A stretch of DNA of 64,000 bases from Miltoncostaea sp050250915 (GCA_050250915.1 JBFWNT010000006.1:86732-150731), one strand, 5' to 3'. Shown: positions 46,446 to 55,251, counted from the first letter of the stretch. Made by a program: numbers and translations. Notes: a model not told the origin generated them from the sequence alone.

Positions 46446-47360
46446 GTGAGCACCAGCACCCCCGTCGCGACGGATCCGGAACGGCGCCAGTCCGGCTTCG
46501 GCGGCCTGCTGCCGACGTCGGCCGTCGCCCGGGAGGGCGACACGCTGGTGGTGGCGCTGTGCGTCGAGGTCCACGCGGAGGGCGCGGTCCTGCCCCTGCT
46601 CGTGCTCTCCGACGCGCCGGGGCTGCTCGGCTGGGACCCCGTCCAGGGCCTCGTGGTGCGGGACGACCACGGCCGCCCGTACGAGGTCGCCAACCTCGCG
46701 CAGCAGGCCGGCCTCGGCGCGCTCCAGACGGCCGTCTGGATCAGCCCGGCGCCGCCGCCGGACGCCCGCCGCCTGGTGCTGGAGGTGGGCGGCCTGGTGC
46801 GCACCGCGGTGTCGCGCGGCGCGTCGGTGGAGCGCCCGCTGGCCGGGACCACGTGGCGCCTCGACCTGGACCTGCTGCCGCCGCGCACGGCCGCCGAGCC
46901 GCCCGCGCAGCCCGACGAGGGCCCGCCGTCCGGGCGCCCGGCCCGCGTCCCGGCGCGGACGTTCGGGGGCTTCCGCGACCTCGTCCCGGTGGGCCAGGCG
47001 CGCGTGGCGGAGGGCGTCGCCGTGTGCCTCTGGGCGCTCGAGCGCTACGCCGACCGGGCCGTGCTCAGCGTCGCGGCGCTCGCGGAGGACCCGCTGCGCG
47101 TCGCGCCGCTCACGCCCGGCGTCGGGCGGGCGGAGGTCTGGGACGACCGCGGCCGCACCTACGCCGTCACGCCCATCCACGGCGCCGCCCGCCGGGGGTG
47201 GAGCGAGACGAGCCTGGAGGTGGTTCCGCCCATCGACCCCGGCGCGCGGGCACTCGGCGTGCGGCTCGCCGACCTGCCGGGCCACTCGCCGGTGCCGGGC
47301 GGGCGCGACGCGCTCGTCGGCCCGTTCACGTTCGGGGTCGTGATCCCGCCCGGCCCGTGA
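46446..47360 (+). CDS. Hypothetical two-repeat protein of the envelope-gene cluster
   Basis: A 304-residue protein of no assigned family, built from two repeats of about 105 residues: one around 40-120 (VLPLLVLSDAPGLLGWDP, then VVRDDHGRPYEVANL) and one around 200-280 (VLSVAALAEDPLRVAPLTPG, then VWDDRGRTYAVTPI). Both share a D-D-x-G-R-x-Y core and a following hydrophobic strand set, suggesting a tandem beta-sandwich. No signal peptide is evident. GTG 46446 follows TACCGT by six bases. The next gene, a GT2, overlaps it by four bases (GTGA). Function unknown. Confidence 0.62.
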   Translation: MSTSTPVATDPERRQSGFGGLLPTSAVAREGDTLVVALCVEVHAEGAVLPLLVLSDAPGLLGWDPVQGLVVRDDHGRPYEVANLAQQAGLGALQTAVWISPAPPPDARRLVLEVGGLVRTAVSRGASVERPLAGTTWRLDLDLLPPRTAAEPPAQPDEGPPSGRPARVPARTFGGFRDLVPVGQARVAEGVAVCLWALERYADRAVLSVAALAEDPLRVAPLTPGVGRAEVWDDRGRTYAVTPIHGAARRGWSETSLEVVPPIDPGARALGVRLADLPGHSPVPGGRDALVGPFTFGVVIPPGP

Positions 47361-48157
47361 GCCCCGCGGCCGACGGGCCCGCGTGGGTCGTGCTGCCGAC
47401 CTACGACGAGGCCGAGAACGTGGTCCCGATGCTCGAGGCCGTCCTCGGCGTGGCCGACGCGTCGGGCATCACGATGCGCGTGCTGGTGGTCGACGACGGC
47501 TCCCCCGACGGGACCGCCGACCTGGCCGAGGCCGTCGCGGCGCGCGAGCCGCGCATCGCCGTGCTGCGGCGCGCCGCCAAGGAGGGGATCGGCCCGGCGT
47601 ACCGCGCCGGGTTCCGCCGGGCGCTCGACGAGGGCGCCGGCGTGGTGGTCGAGATGGACTGCGACTTCTCCCACGACCCCCGGGCCCTGCCGCGGCTGAT
47701 CGAGGCGACGGCCACGGCCGACCTGGTGCTGGGGTCGCGCTACGTCCGCGGCGGCGGCGTGGCGCGGTGGGGGCCGATGCGCCGGGCGATCAGCCGGGCC
47801 GGCTGCCGGTACGCGCAGGCCGTGCTCGGCGTGGGCGTGCGCGACCTGACGGGCGGCTTCAAGTGCTTCCGCCGCGAGGTGCTCGAGGCGATCCCGCTCG
47901 ACGAGGTCACCGCCGCCGGCTACGGCTTCCAGATCGAGATGACCTACCGGGCGATGGTGCTCGGGTTCCGGGTCGCGGAGATCCCGATCACGTTCACCGA
48001 GCGCGTCCACGGCACGTCCAAGATGAGCGGCGGGATCGTGTGGGAGGCGGCCTCGCTGGTGCCGCGCCTGCGGCGGCTGGGCCGCCCGCCTCGCGGCGGC
48101 GCCGCGCGGGTCGCCGCCGCCGACGGCGCCGAGGTCACCCCGACCCCCCGGGTCTAG
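47357..48157 (+). CDS. Polyprenol monophosphomannose synthase-like GT2 (DPM1-like)
   Basis: A 266-residue soluble GT-A enzyme: WVVLPTYDEAENVVPMLEAV, VLVVDDGSPDGTADLAE, MDCDFSHDPRALPRLIEA and LTGGFKCFRREVLEAIPL, the pattern of DPM1 and Ppm1-type synthases, which transfer mannose (or another hexose) from a GDP-sugar to polyprenyl phosphate. Unlike the enzyme at 9313, it has no clear C-terminal membrane helices. GTG 47357 overlaps the previous stop (GTGA), so it is co-translated with the hypothetical 304-residue protein. The convergent ligase-like gene ends four bases into it. Confidence 0.87.
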   Translation: MSPAADGPAWVVLPTYDEAENVVPMLEAVLGVADASGITMRVLVVDDGSPDGTADLAEAVAAREPRIAVLRRAAKEGIGPAYRAGFRRALDEGAGVVVEMDCDFSHDPRALPRLIEATATADLVLGSRYVRGGGVARWGPMRRAISRAGCRYAQAVLGVGVRDLTGGFKCFRREVLEAIPLDEVTAAGYGFQIEMTYRAMVLGFRVAEIPITFTERVHGTSKMSGGIVWEAASLVPRLRRLGRPPRGGAARVAAADGAEVTPTPRV

Positions 48158-50160
48158 CCGGCGCGGATCGCGGCCTCGGGGTCCTGCGGGTCCAGGCGGT
48201 GCACCCGGCGCCAGACCGCCGTCGCCTGCCGGTCGGGGCCCAGGAAGATCGCCAGGGCGCGCCAGCTCTGCGGGTTGTCCGGCTGCACCCGGGTCGCCTC
48301 GCGGTAGGCGCCGAGCGCGCGCGGCAGGTCGCCCAGGTCGGTGTATGCCTGGGCCATGAGGATGAGCGGGGCGATGGACAGCGGGTTGGTGGCGCGGGCG
48401 TCCTTCGCGAGGTCCACCGCGTCCCGGGGGCGGCCGTCGGCGAGCGCGACGCGGCCGTCGCGCACGTCCTTCGTCGACCACCACGGCAGCACCGCGCTGA
48501 TCACCAGGATCGCCGCGACGGCGGCCAGCACGCCGGCGGCGACGGGGGAGGGCCGCGCCCGCGCCGGGTCCGGCGGGCCCGGGGCCGCGGCGGCCAGGAC
48601 GATGCCGGCGGCGGCGAGGGCGGGGATCGTGAGGGCCGGGATCGCCCACGACCAGTCGACCGCCGTCTGGAGGGCGAACGCGGCCACCACCGCCAGCGGC
48701 AGGCCGATCGCCGGCGCGGGCTTGCGATCGGCGACCCGCAGCGCGCCCCACGCCACGGCCACCACCAGGGCCACCAGCAGCGCGAGCCCCACCACGCCCG
48801 TCCCCGAGAGGGTCCGCAGGACGATGTCGTGGGGCTCCCGGGTGTTCAGCGAGTCGTCGCCGTTGGTGCGCTCCTGGAGGTGCACCAGCGCGAAGCCGCC
48901 CGCCCCCTGGCCCACGATGGGCGCGTCCTCCCAGGCGCGCCAGGCCTCCTCCCACCAGCCCTTGCGCTGGTTGCCCGAGGCGTTGACCAGCCGGCCGGGC
49001 TCGTTGGCGACGGCGTCGCCGCCCTCGCCGCGGAACTCCGAGACCCGGTTGCCCGCCCAGCTGCGCGCCTGGCCGCTGGTCGCGAACGTGCCCACCACGC
49101 CCACCGCGGCCACGGCCAGGAGCACCAGGGCGATCCGCCTGCCCCGGGCCGGCCCGACGCGGGCGGCGAGCCGGGCGAGCCCGGGCGCCAGCAGGGCGCC
49201 GACCGCCACGCCCACCGCGAGGCGCCAGCCCAGCTGGGCGCCGGGCCCTTCACGCAGCGCCGTCGGCACCTGGTCGGTGGACAGCAGTGGCTGGGTGAGC
49301 GCGTACGCGGCGGGGAGCAGCGCTCCGACGCCGCCGGCCACCGCGGCGGACACGCCCTCGCGGCGCCCCGGCAGGAACGCGATCGTCACGCCCAGGGCCA
49401 TGAGCAGCGAGAGCAGCCCGCCGCGCGAGTACGTCAGGAGCACCGTCGTGGCCACCAGCGTCATCCCGCCGCCCGCGACGGGGGGACCCCAGCGGGGACG
49501 GTCGGTCCCGCCGGCGAGCCACAGCAGCCCGGGTGCCGCGAACACGGCGACCAGGGCGAGCGCGTTCCAGTAGCCGAGGGGGGTGGACAGCCGGGCCAGG
49601 TCGGTGTCATCGCCCAGCACGCCCGGGAGCACCTTGGTGCCGAGCGCGTAGAGCACGGCCGGGGCCGCGCCCGCCGCCAGCGCGAGGCCGAACAGCCGCG
49701 GCGCGTCGCGCACGACGGCGCCCAGGGCGACGCCGATGGCCAGCGCGCAGAGGCCGATCGCCACCCGGTTCGCGTCGATCCAGGCCAGGTCGGGGCCGTC
49801 GGCCCAGGCGATCGACGCGGCCGACCACGCGGCGAGCGCGGCCATGGCCCCGAGCGCCAGCCGGGTGGGCCACGCCCGCAGGGCCGGACGGCCCCACGCC
49901 AGCAGCGCGGCGGCGGCCGCGAGCGGCGCGCCGACGGCGAGCGCGAGGAACGACGCCGTGGCCCCGGCGCCGCCGAGGCCGTCGCCGAAGTCCATGCCCC
50001 CGTCGGCGCACGTGACCGCGGCCCAGCCCGCGACCATGACGACGCCGATCCACAGGGCCGCCCGCGGCGTCCCGGGCACGGCCTCCGGCGCTTGTCGACC
50101 TTCCGGGCCGCCGCTACGATCCGCGGCGCCCTGGGGGCGGACGCCCCCCGTCCCCGTCAC
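48154..50160 (-). CDS. O-antigen ligase/polymerase-type membrane protein (Wzy_C) with C-terminal TPR
   Basis: A 668-residue polytopic protein with about 12 hydrophobic segments and a Wzy_C-type periplasmic loop (NTREPHDIVLRTLSGTGVVGL, about residues 425-470; WEEAWRAWEDAPIVGQGAGGF just before), the mark of O-antigen ligases and glycan polymerases. The last 120 residues contain two or three TPR-like repeats (AVDLAKDARATNPLS, LGAYREATRVQPDN), which may bind partners. It would join or extend lipid-linked glycan at the membrane. It stands divergent from the small secreted protein gene and could serve either glycan locus. Confidence 0.82.
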   Translation of the reverse strand: MTGTGGVRPQGAADRSGGPEGRQAPEAVPGTPRAALWIGVVMVAGWAAVTCADGGMDFGDGLGGAGATASFLALAVGAPLAAAAALLAWGRPALRAWPTRLALGAMAALAAWSAASIAWADGPDLAWIDANRVAIGLCALAIGVALGAVVRDAPRLFGLALAAGAAPAVLYALGTKVLPGVLGDDTDLARLSTPLGYWNALALVAVFAAPGLLWLAGGTDRPRWGPPVAGGGMTLVATTVLLTYSRGGLLSLLMALGVTIAFLPGRREGVSAAVAGGVGALLPAAYALTQPLLSTDQVPTALREGPGAQLGWRLAVGVAVGALLAPGLARLAARVGPARGRRIALVLLAVAAVGVVGTFATSGQARSWAGNRVSEFRGEGGDAVANEPGRLVNASGNQRKGWWEEAWRAWEDAPIVGQGAGGFALVHLQERTNGDDSLNTREPHDIVLRTLSGTGVVGLALLVALVVAVAWGALRVADRKPAPAIGLPLAVVAAFALQTAVDWSWAIPALTIPALAAAGIVLAAAAPGPPDPARARPSPVAAGVLAAVAAILVISAVLPWWSTKDVRDGRVALADGRPRDAVDLAKDARATNPLSIAPLILMAQAYTDLGDLPRALGAYREATRVQPDNPQSWRALAIFLGPDRQATAVWRRVHRLDPQDPEAAIRAG

Positions 50161-50163
50161 CGG

Positions 50164-50568
50164 GTGGATGCCCTGCTCCGACGCCCCGCCTGGGTGCTCC
50201 CGATCATCCTGCTCACGCTCCTGGTGACCGCGCCGGCGGCGCTCGCCGACGGCCGGGCCGTCCTGGCGGACGCGCAGCAGGATAACCGGGTGGACCAGTG
50301 CTACACCCGGGCCGACCTCAACGACGCCCTCCGCCTCGCGCGGGCCGACCAGCGTCTCTACGGTGTGCTCGTCGACGTCATCTCGGAGGCCCAGATCAGC
50401 AACGTGAAGGTGAAGGGCCAGCCGTGCGGCAGCGGACGCCGCGTGCCCAGCGAGGCGATCGACGACACGGGCGGCGCGAGCCCCGCGCTGTGGGGCGGGC
50501 TGGTGGTGGGCGTCGGCCTGGTGGGCACGGGCGCGGGCCTCCTGGCGCGGCGCCGGCGGGACGCCTGA
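50164..50568 (+). CDS. Small exported protein with C-terminal membrane anchor
   Basis: A 134-residue hypothetical protein with an N-terminal signal peptide (about residues 8-28, ending in an ALA-type site), a folded middle containing two cysteines (DQCYTRADLNDALRLARADQ; GQPCGSG) and a C-terminal hydrophobic segment followed by a basic RRRR tail. It is likely a type I membrane or wall-associated protein with its body outside the cell. GTG 50164 is chosen from the signal peptide. It overlaps the signal peptidase gene as TGATG, so the two are coupled and it may even be a substrate. Function unknown. Confidence 0.7.
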   Translation: MDALLRRPAWVLPIILLTLLVTAPAALADGRAVLADAQQDNRVDQCYTRADLNDALRLARADQRLYGVLVDVISEAQISNVKVKGQPCGSGRRVPSEAIDDTGGASPALWGGLVVGVGLVGTGAGLLARRRRDA

Positions 50569-51128
50569 TGCGCCGCTTCGTCAAGGACTTCCTGCTGCCG
50601 ATGGCCGTGGCCGTGGCGCTGGCGTTCGTGATCCAGGCGGCGGTCGCGAAGCCCTACGAGATCCCCACCGAGTCGATGGTCCCCACCATCCAGGCGAACG
50701 ACCGGATCATCGCCAACCGCCTCATCTACCGGGTCCGCGACATCGAGCGGGGCGACATCATCGTGTTCGACCCGCCGCTCGCCGCCACCCGCACCTGCGG
50801 CGACGCCGGGGGCGGCAACGTGCCGTTCGTGAAGCGGGTCATCGGGCTGCCCGGCGACAAGGTGGAGGTGAGGGCCGACGGGACCACGCTGGTGAACGGG
50901 AAGCCGTTCGTGGTCGAGAAGGCCCTCCGGCCGAACTACACGATGGAGTTCCCGGTCGTGCCGCCCGACTCCCTGCTGGTGCTCGGCGACAACCGGCCGG
51001 GCAGCTGCGACTCGCACCAGTGGCGCGACGTGAACGGCAACATCGCGCCGTTCGTCCCCCAGGACGCGGTGATCGGGCAGGCCGAGATCACCTACTGGCC
51101 CCCGTCCCACCTGGGCTTCCTGAACTAG
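50568..51128 (+). CDS. lepB: Signal peptidase I
   Basis: A 186-residue type I signal peptidase that removes signal peptides from exported proteins on the outer side of the membrane. One N-terminal membrane helix precedes the catalytic serine S36 in PTESMVPT. The general-base lysine is K89 in FVKRVIGLPGD, and the conserved LVLGDNRPGSCDSHQWR (box D/E) follows. Length is normal for actinobacteria. ATG 50568 overlaps the upstream stop by one base (TGATG), so it is the second gene of a two-gene operon. Many exported proteins in this window would depend on such an enzyme. Confidence 0.95.
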   Translation: MRRFVKDFLLPMAVAVALAFVIQAAVAKPYEIPTESMVPTIQANDRIIANRLIYRVRDIERGDIIVFDPPLAATRTCGDAGGGNVPFVKRVIGLPGDKVEVRADGTTLVNGKPFVVEKALRPNYTMEFPVVPPDSLLVLGDNRPGSCDSHQWRDVNGNIAPFVPQDAVIGQAEITYWPPSHLGFLN

Positions 51129-51265
51129 CCCGGGGCGGCGGCGGCGCCGTCCCGCGGAGCCGTCCGAGGGGTGCGAGATGGTGCCCCACGAAGTCCCCGG
51201 ACGGTGCGTGGTTCCCGTCCGGCCCGAGGCTTTGCATCTTCCGGCACGTGTGGAAGGATGGCCGT

Positions 51266-51291
51266 CCGCCACGCTGAATATGGGGTGGCGG
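51266..51291. promoter_or_regulatory. Perfect 7-12-7 inverted repeat upstream of nrdR
   Basis: CCGCCAC (51266-51272) and GTGGCGG (51285-51291) flank an AT-rich centre (GCTGAATATGGG). It covers the -35 region of the nrdR promoter, the place an operator for NrdR or another regulator would lie. The match to a standard NrdR box is weak. Confidence 0.4.
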
Positions 51292-51312
51292 CCGGCACAG
51301 CGACACCAGGGA

Positions 51313-51318
51313 TAGCGT
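51313..51318 (+). promoter_or_regulatory. -10 element (TAGCGT) for nrdR
   Basis: TAGCGT is followed by exactly six bases (CCAGCG) and then GTG 51325, with no ribosome site, fitting a leaderless nrdR-nrdJ message. Confidence 0.55.
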
Positions 51319-51324
51319 CCAGCG

Positions 51325-51936
51325 GTGATTTGCCCATTCTGCGACAATCCGGAGCACCGCGTGGTCGAGAGCCGCGTGGCCGACACCAAGGACGCGATCC
51401 GGCGGCGCCGTGAGTGCCAGGCGTGCGGCCGGCGGTTCACCACCTACGAGCGGTGCGAGGAGATGCCGCTGGTGGTGGTGAAGACGTCGGGCGAGCGCCA
51501 GGGCTTCGACCGCGCCAAGCTGCTGGAGGGGCTCCAGCGCGCATGCCACAAGCGACAGGTCTCGACGGCCTCGCTCGACCTGGCCGTCCGCGACATCGAG
51601 GCCGAGCTGCGCAACCGTCTCCGCCAGGAGGTCAGCAGCACCCAGATCGGCGAGCTCGCCCTGCGCCGGCTCAAGGAGATCGATTCGGTGGCGTACGTCC
51701 GCTTCGCCTCCGTGTACCGCCAGTTCGCCGACGTGGACGAGTTCGGCGACGAGCTGGCGCGGCTCGAGCGCGAGCCGCCGCTGCCCCGTGGGCAGTTCCC
51801 TCTCGACGACCAGCTCTTCGACACCCTCGACGCGGGGGCCGCCCAGCCCGGCCGCGCGACGCTCCGGGCGCTCCCCGGTGGTCGCGACGGGGGCGCCCCG
51901 CGCACGACCGCCCAGGAGGCAACCGATGGCGACTGA
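51325..51936 (+). CDS. nrdR: Transcriptional repressor NrdR
   Basis: A 203-residue NrdR. The N-terminal zinc ribbon is CPFCDNPEHRVVESR, then ECQACGRRFTTYERCEE. The ATP-cone follows (VVVKTSGERQGFDRAKLLEGLQRAC to ASVYRQFADVDEF). It represses ribonucleotide reductase genes when dATP is high. The protein is about 45-50 residues longer than usual, with a basic/acidic tail after the cone (FPLDDQLFDTLDAGAAQ onward). GTG 51325 lies six bases behind a -10 hexamer. The stop overlaps nrdJ by 11 bases, so the repressor and its likely target are co-transcribed. Confidence 0.95.
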   Translation: MICPFCDNPEHRVVESRVADTKDAIRRRRECQACGRRFTTYERCEEMPLVVVKTSGERQGFDRAKLLEGLQRACHKRQVSTASLDLAVRDIEAELRNRLRQEVSSTQIGELALRRLKEIDSVAYVRFASVYRQFADVDEFGDELARLEREPPLPRGQFPLDDQLFDTLDAGAAQPGRATLRALPGGRDGGAPRTTAQEATDGD

Positions 51937-54838
51937 CGCGCCACCCACGATGACGGACCGCGCGCTCGGGATCTCCCGGCGCTTCACGCGGCCCGGCGTC
52001 CACCCCTACGACGAGGTCGCCTGGGGTCCGCGCGACGCGCGCATCGTGGAGCCTCCCCGCGACGGGAAGCCCGAGCGCGTCGTGTTCGCCCAGGAGGCGT
52101 GCGAGTTCCCGCTCGACTGGTCGGACACCGCGGTCCGCATCGTCGCCTCCAAGTACTTCCGCTACGGCATGGACGACCCGCGCCGGGAGACCAGCCTGCG
52201 GCAGGTCATCGACCGGGTGGTCGACACGATCCGCCACCACGGCACCAAGGGCGGCCACTTCGCCGACGAGGAGGAGGCGGAGACGTTCGCGCAGGAGCTG
52301 CGGCACATCCTGGTGACGCAGAAGGCGGCCTTCAATTCACCGGTCTGGTTCAACTGCGGCGTCGCCGCGGCCACCCGCGAGCACGACGAGGACCGGATCC
52401 TGGACGTCGACGACCCGCCGACCGATCCGGACGAGCCGCAGGTCAACCAGGCCTCGGCCTGCTTCATCCTGTCCGTGAACGACACGATGCCGTCCATCCA
52501 GCGGTGGATCGCCTCGGAGTCGGAGATCTTCCGGGGCGGCTCGGGCGCCGGCGTGAACCTGTCGCGGCTCCGCGGCGACGGCGAGGCGCTGAGCAACGGC
52601 GGCCAGGCCTCCGGGCCGGTCAGCTTCATGCGCTGGGCCGACTCGGGCGCCGGCTCCATCAAGTCCGGCGGCGGCACCCGCCGCGCCGCGAAGATGGTGA
52701 TCCTGGACGGAGACCACCCGGACATCCTCGAGTTCGTGCGCTGCAAGGCCCACGAGGAGGCGAAGGCCTACGCCCTGGGCGACATGGGCTACGACCTGGG
52801 CCTGAACGGGGACGCCTGGCGCTCCATCCAGTTCCAGAACGCCAACAACTCGGTGCGGCTCACCGACGACTTCTTCCGGAAGGCGGAGGCGGGCGAGCAG
52901 TGGCAGACCCGCAACGTCGCCGGCGGCGAGGTGCGCGACGAGTTCCCGGCGGCCGACCTGCTGCGCGAGATCTCGGAGGCGGCGTGGGCGTGCGGCGACC
53001 CGGGCCTGCAGTACGAGGACACCATCCAGCGCTGGCACACGAGCCCCAACGCCGGCCGCATCTCCGGGTCGAACCCGTGCTCGGAGTACATGCACATCGA
53101 CGACTCGGCCTGCAACCTGGCCTCCATCAACCTGATGGAGTTCCTGGGCGACGACGGCGTCTTCCGGGTCGACGACTTCCGCCACACCGTGCGCGTGGTG
53201 CTCACGGCGCAGGAGATCGTGGTCACTCCGGCGAGCTACCCGACCAAGCGGATCGGCGAGAACGCCCGCGCGTTCCGCCAGCTGGGCCTGGGCTACACGA
53301 ACCTCGGGTCGCTGCTGATGTGCCAGGGCCTGGCGTACGACTCGGACGAGGGCCGGGCGTGGGCCGGCGCCGTGACCGCGCTGATGCAGGGCGAGGCCTA
53401 CGCGCAGTCGGCGCGGCTCGCCGCCCGGGTGGGCGCCTACGACGGCTACGCGGCCGACAAGGAGGCCCAGGACCGGGTGGTGCGGATGCACCGCGAGGCG
53501 GCGCTGGAGCTGCCGGCGCACGCACCGGGCGTCTCGTACGGCGACGTGCGCGCGGCGGCGTCGGCGGCGCTGGACGACGCCGTCGCGCTCGGCCAGGCCG
53601 AGGGCCGCATCGGTGCGCCCGGCTACCGCAACGCCCAGGTCAGCGTGATCGCCCCGACCGGGACGATCAGCTTCATGATGGACGCGCAGACCACCGGCAT
53701 CGAGCCGGCGATCGGCCTCATCTCCTACAAGACGCTGGTCGGCGGCGGGTTCATGAAGCTGGTGAACACCGACGTGGAGCGGGCGCTGCGCGCGCTCGGC
53801 TACGACCAGGCGGAGCGGTCGGAGATCCTGGCCCACATCGACGGGACCGGCGCCATCGAGGGCGCGCCCGGCCTCGACCCGGCCCACCTGCCGGTGTTCG
53901 ACTGCGCGTTCGGCGTGCCCGGCGGGCGGACGATCGCCGCCGAGGGCCACGTGCGGATGATGGCGGCGGTGCAGCCGTTCATCTCCGGCGCCATCTCGAA
54001 GACGGTGAACCTGCCGAACTCGGCGACCGTCGAGGACGTGAGCGACATCTACACGCTCGGCTGGACGCTGGGCCTGAAGGCGATCGCGATCTACCGCGAC
54101 GGGTCGAAGCGGACCCAGCCGCTGTCCACCAGCGACGGCACGAAGGCCGCGGCGGGCGCCGCCGCCTCGGCCGAGCCCGCCGCACCGGTCCGCCGCCGCC
54201 TGCCGGACGACCGCGCCGCGCTGACCCACAAGTTCAGCGTGGGCGGCCAGGAGGGCTACATCACGGTCGGCCTGTACGACGACGGCAGCCCGGGCGAGGT
54301 GTTCGTGAAGATGTCCAAGCAGGGCTCGACGGTGTCGGGCCTGATGGACTCGGTGGCGATCGCCTGGTCGATGGCCCTCCAGCACGGGGTGCCGATCGAG
54401 AGCCTGATCAGCAAGTACATCGACCACCGCTTCGAGCCGTCCGGCTTCACGGGGAACCCGCGGATCCCGATGGCGCGGTCGGTGGTGGACTACCTGGCGC
54501 GCTGGATGGCGTCGAAGTTCCTGTCGGAGGAGGACCAGCGCCTGGCCGGCGTGCTCCCGGGCGTGGCCCCGGAGCCGGGGGCCGACGACACGGATGAGGC
54601 GCCGGAGGACCAGCTGTCGTTCAGCGCCGTCGCCGAGCCCGAGGCCGCCGCGAACGGCAACGGGAACGGACACGGGTCGGACGCCACGGCGACCGCCGAG
54701 CCGCCGGCCCCCGCCAAGCCGCGGCTGTCCCTCGACTCGACGGGCCAGATCTGCTCGTCGTGCGGCAGCTCCGACATGGTCCGCGCCGGCACCTGCCTCA
54801 CGTGCCGCACCTGCGGCGCCACCTCCGGCTGCGGCTGA
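51926..54838 (+). CDS. nrdJ: Adenosylcobalamin-dependent class II ribonucleotide reductase
   Basis: A 970-residue class II enzyme, which makes deoxynucleotides using adenosylcobalamin. Visible features: QASACFILSVND with the first redox cysteine, SNPCSEYMHIDDSACNLASIN with the catalytic N-x-C-x-E set, GTISFMMDAQTTGIEP, and the C-terminal zinc ribbon CSSCGSSDMVRAGTCLTCRTCG. A linker near residue 910 is an N-G-N-G-N-G run. ATG 51926 has AGGAGG six or seven bases upstream and overlaps nrdR. A strong hairpin follows. Only this class of reductase is seen in the window. Confidence 0.97.
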   Translation: MATDAPPTMTDRALGISRRFTRPGVHPYDEVAWGPRDARIVEPPRDGKPERVVFAQEACEFPLDWSDTAVRIVASKYFRYGMDDPRRETSLRQVIDRVVDTIRHHGTKGGHFADEEEAETFAQELRHILVTQKAAFNSPVWFNCGVAAATREHDEDRILDVDDPPTDPDEPQVNQASACFILSVNDTMPSIQRWIASESEIFRGGSGAGVNLSRLRGDGEALSNGGQASGPVSFMRWADSGAGSIKSGGGTRRAAKMVILDGDHPDILEFVRCKAHEEAKAYALGDMGYDLGLNGDAWRSIQFQNANNSVRLTDDFFRKAEAGEQWQTRNVAGGEVRDEFPAADLLREISEAAWACGDPGLQYEDTIQRWHTSPNAGRISGSNPCSEYMHIDDSACNLASINLMEFLGDDGVFRVDDFRHTVRVVLTAQEIVVTPASYPTKRIGENARAFRQLGLGYTNLGSLLMCQGLAYDSDEGRAWAGAVTALMQGEAYAQSARLAARVGAYDGYAADKEAQDRVVRMHREAALELPAHAPGVSYGDVRAAASAALDDAVALGQAEGRIGAPGYRNAQVSVIAPTGTISFMMDAQTTGIEPAIGLISYKTLVGGGFMKLVNTDVERALRALGYDQAERSEILAHIDGTGAIEGAPGLDPAHLPVFDCAFGVPGGRTIAAEGHVRMMAAVQPFISGAISKTVNLPNSATVEDVSDIYTLGWTLGLKAIAIYRDGSKRTQPLSTSDGTKAAAGAAASAEPAAPVRRRLPDDRAALTHKFSVGGQEGYITVGLYDDGSPGEVFVKMSKQGSTVSGLMDSVAIAWSMALQHGVPIESLISKYIDHRFEPSGFTGNPRIPMARSVVDYLARWMASKFLSEEDQRLAGVLPGVAPEPGADDTDEAPEDQLSFSAVAEPEAAANGNGNGHGSDATATAEPPAPAKPRLSLDSTGQICSSCGSSDMVRAGTCLTCRTCGATSGCG

Positions 54839-54864
54839 GCCGGACGGGCGTCATCCGCTGAACG

Positions 54865-54890
54865 CCGAGGGGGCCTCCGGGCCCCCTCGG
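54865..54890. terminator. Strong hairpin terminator between nrdJ and dodecin
   Basis: An 11-base perfect stem, CCGAGGGGGCC with GGCCCCCTCGG, and a TCCG tetraloop, 26 bases after the nrdJ stop and 19 bases before the end of the convergent dodecin gene. It could serve both strands. Confidence 0.7.
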
Positions 54891-54909
54891 TCGTCCGCGG
54901 GGTCCGCCG

Positions 54910-55122
54910 CTAGCTCTCGTACCGGAAGGAGACGTTCAGGCGGACCCTGAACGTCGCGACCTTGCCGTCCTCGATCGTCACATCCTGGCGCACCACCTCG
55001 CCGACCCGGAGGTCCCGGAGCTTCGCCGCCGCGGTGGCGATCGCCGTGCGTGCCGCGTCCTCCCACGACTCGGTGCTGGTCCCGACGATCTCGTTGACGA
55101 CGTAGACGCTTCCCGATGCCAT
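54910..55122 (-). CDS. Dodecin (flavin-binding protein)
   Basis: A 70-residue dodecin: SVYVVNEIVGTSTESWEDAARTAI, then LRVGEVVRQDVTIEDGKV and FRVRLNVSFRYES. Dodecins assemble into 12-mers that bind flavins and buffer them. The tryptophan in TSTESWEDA is the residue that stacks on the flavin. ATG 55122 has a clear AGGAGG site about six bases upstream, unlike most genes here. It is a single gene on the minus strand. Confidence 0.9.
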   Translation of the reverse strand: MASGSVYVVNEIVGTSTESWEDAARTAIATAAAKLRDLRVGEVVRQDVTIEDGKVATFRVRLNVSFRYES

Positions 55123-55241
55123 GTCCGCCTCCTCTGGGGTCGGCCTGTGGGCCCGTGGCTGTCCGCGTCGACGCTGCCCGATCGCCACGCGGGGGCGCAA
55201 GGTCGCGCCGCCGCCGCGGAGCGAATCGGCGACCCGGCCCC

Positions 55242-55251
55242 CACCTAGGTG
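55242..55251. promoter_or_regulatory. Ten-base perfect palindrome CACCTAGGTG
   Basis: It lies in the 226-base gap between dodecin and the sigma factor, with TAGGTG possibly serving as a -10. Possible operator; no known match. Confidence 0.3.

Noticed and set aside
47383..50568. Very long open frame across the DPM1-like gene, the ligase gene and a short exported protein
   Set aside because: Composition is Arg/Pro/Gly-rich and it lies over recognised genes in other frames; only the last 134 codons (50164-50568) look like protein.
50164..50568. Sortase (LPXTG) substrate
   Set aside because: The C-terminal hydrophobic segment and RRRR tail suggested it, but no LPxTG-like motif precedes them.
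51129..51324. Cobalamin or other riboswitch ahead of nrdR-nrdJ
   Set aside because: A B12-dependent reductase made this attractive, but I see no B12-box-like core or conserved riboswitch layout, and the start looks leaderless from TAGCGT, leaving no room for a long leader.
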